Positions 7,111 to 8,666 of a stretch of DNA of 8,666 nucleotides are shown piece after piece (the stretch's first letter is position 1; each line of letters opens with the position of its first letter). The notes beneath the pieces are model-generated. The model was not told the origin of the DNA, did no database searches, and saw only the letters and a program-made list of their open reading frames with translations. Both the position numbers and the translations under genes were made by a program. The stretch covers positions 1 through 8,666 of the forward strand of contig DDDD01000067.1 of NCBI GenBank assembly GCA_002335945.1, read 5' to 3'. The DNA comes from Porticoccaceae bacterium UBA1989. GTDB taxonomy: Bacteria > Pseudomonadota > Gammaproteobacteria > Pseudomonadales > Porticoccaceae.

Positions 7111-7814
7111 AATTCGCCCCCTAGATCTAGAAAGGTTTGTTTGTCGATGCCTTCAAAACGCACGCGATCGCCAACCTGAACGGGCATTGTTGGGTTGGCG
7201 TTAGGATCAAACATTCGCTGTGGGCAGAGACCAATGAGGTTCCAGCCGCCGGGAGACTGTGCTGGATAAACAGCGGTCTGCCGATCGGCAATGGCCACGG
7301 CACCGCGAGGTACTTTTTGTCTTGGGGTTGCCAGTCTGGGTGCTGCGATACGGGGATCAACTTCTCCGAGGTAGGCAAAGCCCGGGGCAAAACCAATAGC
7401 ATAGACGCGATATTCGGTCTGCTGATGAATGGCAATGACCTGTTCGGTGGTAAGCCCTGCGCCATCGGCCAGTGCCTGTAGATCTGGCCCGGACTCGGTG
7501 CTGTAATAAACCGGTAGGCTAACCAAAGAGCCCTGTGCTTTATTACTTTCACTAATTGCATCATCGGTCAGATGGCTAAGCGCCTGACGAATAGATTTGC
7601 GCACGGCGTTGTGATCGGTTTGTAGGGGATTGTAAATAACCAGCAGGGAAGCATAGGAGGGTATTAGGTCGATTAAGACCTGACTCAGAGATTCCCGTAA
7701 CTGCTGAGCCGTTTGGGCAACCTGTGAGGCGATAGCCGCACCTGGTTTGTCACCAAAATACACAATAAGAGAATTCTCTCCAGCAACGGAGATAGTCTGT
7801 TGCGGGCTGCTCAT
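7107..7814 (-). CDS. pxpB: 5-oxoprolinase subunit B (KipI family)
   Basis: PxpB is the KipI-type partner of PxpC in the ATP-dependent 5-oxoprolinase. The 235-residue length is typical. Diagnostic blocks are His130 followed by GFAPGFAYLG (141-150), the TPRQKVPRGAVAIADRQT segment (163-180), and YPAQSPGGWNLIG (183-195). The first 90 residues form the usual, less conserved N-terminal domain. No export signal is present, so it is cytoplasmic. The start codon overlaps the stop of pxpA (ATGA), and its TGA overlaps the start of pxpC in the same way, which should favour equal amounts of the subunits. In Bacillus a KipI homologue inhibits the sporulation kinase KinA; no such kinase context is seen here. 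The assignment is firm because all three subunits are adjacent. Confidence 0.94.
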   Translation of the reverse strand: MSSPQQTISVAGENSLIVYFGDKPGAAIASQVAQTAQQLRESLSQVLIDLIPSYASLLVIYNPLQTDHNAVRKSIRQALSHLTDDAISESNKAQGSLVSLPVYYSTESGPDLQALADGAGLTTEQVIAIHQQTEYRVYAIGFAPGFAYLGEVDPRIAAPRLATPRQKVPRGAVAIADRQTAVYPAQSPGGWNLIGLCPQRMFDPNANPTMPVQVGDRVRFEGIDKQTFLDLGGEL

Positions 7815-8545
7815 AAATTAATTATTTGGCGGATTTCTTCGATAGCATTTACGCCCTCGACATTATCGCCATGGACGCAGAGCGAATCGGCTTGCAGTTC
7901 TAATCGATGACCGCTGATGGTGGTAACGCTGCCATCATTTTTCAGCTGGGTGACCTGAGCGAGCATTTTTTCTTTACTGTGCACGGCGCCTTCTTTGCTT
8001 CTTGAAAGCAGGGCGCCGTTGTCGTCATAACAGCGGTCGGCAAAGGCTTCAAACATCAGTTCCAGACCAAACATCTTTGCTTCTTCGCGATGGGTTTCTG
8101 CATCTGGTGTGGCCTGTAACATAAAGGCCAGTGATACATGTGATTCGGCAATGGCCTGCATCACCGCACTGCGAATATGGCCGTTGGCCATCATGTCGTT
8201 ATACAGCGCGCCATGGGGTTTAACGTAGGTGATGGGCAGATTAATATTGTTTGCCATGCCGGCCAGTGCGGCAATTTGATATTCCACGATGGCGATAATT
8301 TCTACCGGGTTCAGGTTCATAGAGCGGCGGCCAAAACCGGCGAGATCTGGATAGCTAGGATGAGCACCCACCACCACATTGTGGCGCTTGGCCGACAGTA
8401 GGGTTTTTTTCATTACGATGGGGTCACCGGCATGGAAACCGCAGGCGATATTGGCCTGATCAATAAATGGCATTACCTGATCATCGAGGCCCATTTTCCA
8501 GGCACCGAAGCTTTCGCCGAGATCGCAGTTTAAGAGTAATGGCAT
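7811..8545 (-). CDS. pxpA: 5-oxoprolinase subunit A (LamB/YcsF family)
   Basis: PxpA is the LamB/YcsF-type subunit of 5-oxoprolinase, a metal-dependent deacetylase-like barrel acting in the cytoplasm with PxpBC. The 244-residue protein is close to the family length of about 245-255. It shows LNCDLGESFG (5-14), ANIACGFHAGDP (31-42), GAHPSYPDLAGFGRR (60-74) and VKPHGALYN (108-116), whose His and Asp residues are likely metal or substrate ligands. A clear Shine-Dalgarno lies six bases before the ATG. It is the first gene of the minus-strand run pxpA-pxpB-pxpC-cyclase. PxpABC removes 5-oxoproline formed by spontaneous cyclisation of glutamine or glutamate. Here it may also receive product from the adjacent cyclase. 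Confidence 0.95.
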   Translation of the reverse strand: MPLLLNCDLGESFGAWKMGLDDQVMPFIDQANIACGFHAGDPIVMKKTLLSAKRHNVVVGAHPSYPDLAGFGRRSMNLNPVEIIAIVEYQIAALAGMANNINLPITYVKPHGALYNDMMANGHIRSAVMQAIAESHVSLAFMLQATPDAETHREEAKMFGLELMFEAFADRCYDDNGALLSRSKEGAVHSKEKMLAQVTQLKNDGSVTTISGHRLELQADSLCVHGDNVEGVNAIEEIRQIINL

Positions 8546-8551
8546 GTTGTT

Positions 8552-8556
8552 TCCTT
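8552..8556 (-). promoter_or_regulatory. Shine-Dalgarno of pxpA
   Basis: AAGGA on the minus strand, six bases before the ATG at 8545, supports this start for the first gene of the operon. Confidence 0.7.
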
Positions 8557-8587
8557 GGTCATTGTTGTGATTCTCATATTGTTCTCT

Positions 8588-8666
8588 GTCATTCTAAGCT
8601 ACCTTCCCGTCATCCTGGGCTAAACCTCCGTCCTCCCGACATAGCACTCCCAATTGTCATCCCGAC
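8588..8666. repeat. Degenerate GTCATCCYGAC direct repeats, cut by window edge
   Basis: Four related 9-11 base units begin at 8588 (GTCATTCTA), 8609 (GTCATCCTG), 8630 (GTCCTCCCGAC) and 8656 (GTCATCCCGAC), spaced 21, 21 and 26 bp. Such GTCATCCCGAC sequences often start REP-like intergenic repeats in proteobacteria, and the last copy may continue outside the window. Alternatively the near-helical 21-bp spacing upstream of pxpA could be an operator array. No convincing promoter was found in 8546-8666. Confidence 0.55.

Noticed and set aside
7127..7564. 145-codon minus-strand frame inside pxpB
   Set aside because: It is an alternative frame of pxpB DNA. The pxpB frame carries all KipI motifs and the coupled start and stop, while this one has none.
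8546..8600. TAGAAT or TATGAG on the minus strand as the pxpA -10 box
   Set aside because: No acceptable -35 sequence lies 16-18 bp upstream of either, so no promoter was called.

Overview
The window looks like chromosomal DNA of a gammaproteobacterium, probably a free-living marine or environmental one. The evidence is a PutA, an Lrp and an alanine racemase that read like close relatives of the E. coli proteins, roughly balanced base composition, good Shine-Dalgarno sites, and GTCATCCCGAC-type intergenic repeats at the right edge. The genus cannot be read from the sequence. There are no phage, transposase, CRISPR or RNA genes. Nearly all the DNA is coding.

Layout. (1) 1-2514, minus strand: the first 838 codons of putA, the bifunctional proline dehydrogenase / P5C dehydrogenase. 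It is cut by the window edge just after the catalytic ALDH cysteine, and it lacks the N-terminal DNA-binding domain found in E. coli PutA. (2) 2515-2677: an AT-rich divergent control region with several 15-bp matches to the Lrp consensus. (3) 2678-3154, plus strand: an Lrp-type regulator, the likely controller of putA. (4) 3151-8545, minus strand: six genes, read in the order pxpA, pxpB, pxpC, D-glutamate cyclase (DUF4392), D-amino-acid aminotransferase (dat), alanine racemase (alr). The first four are joined by three identical ATGA stop/start overlaps. A 144-bp gap with a candidate promoter precedes dat-alr. (5) 8546-8666: the leader of pxpA plus a run of degenerate GTCATCCYGAC direct repeats.

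How the genes fit together. Alr interconverts L- and D-Ala. Dat moves the amino group of D-Ala or other D-amino acids onto 2-oxoglutarate to give D-Glu. The cyclase turns D-Glu into 5-oxo-D-proline. PxpABC opens 5-oxoproline with ATP to give glutamate. PutA on the other side also ends at glutamate, from proline. The window therefore reads as a glutamate-yielding catabolic island centred on D-amino acids and 5-oxoproline. The most interesting point is the four-function D-amino acid to 5-oxoproline cassette. It has an open stereochemical question: PxpABC is known for the L form, whereas the cyclase family makes the D form.
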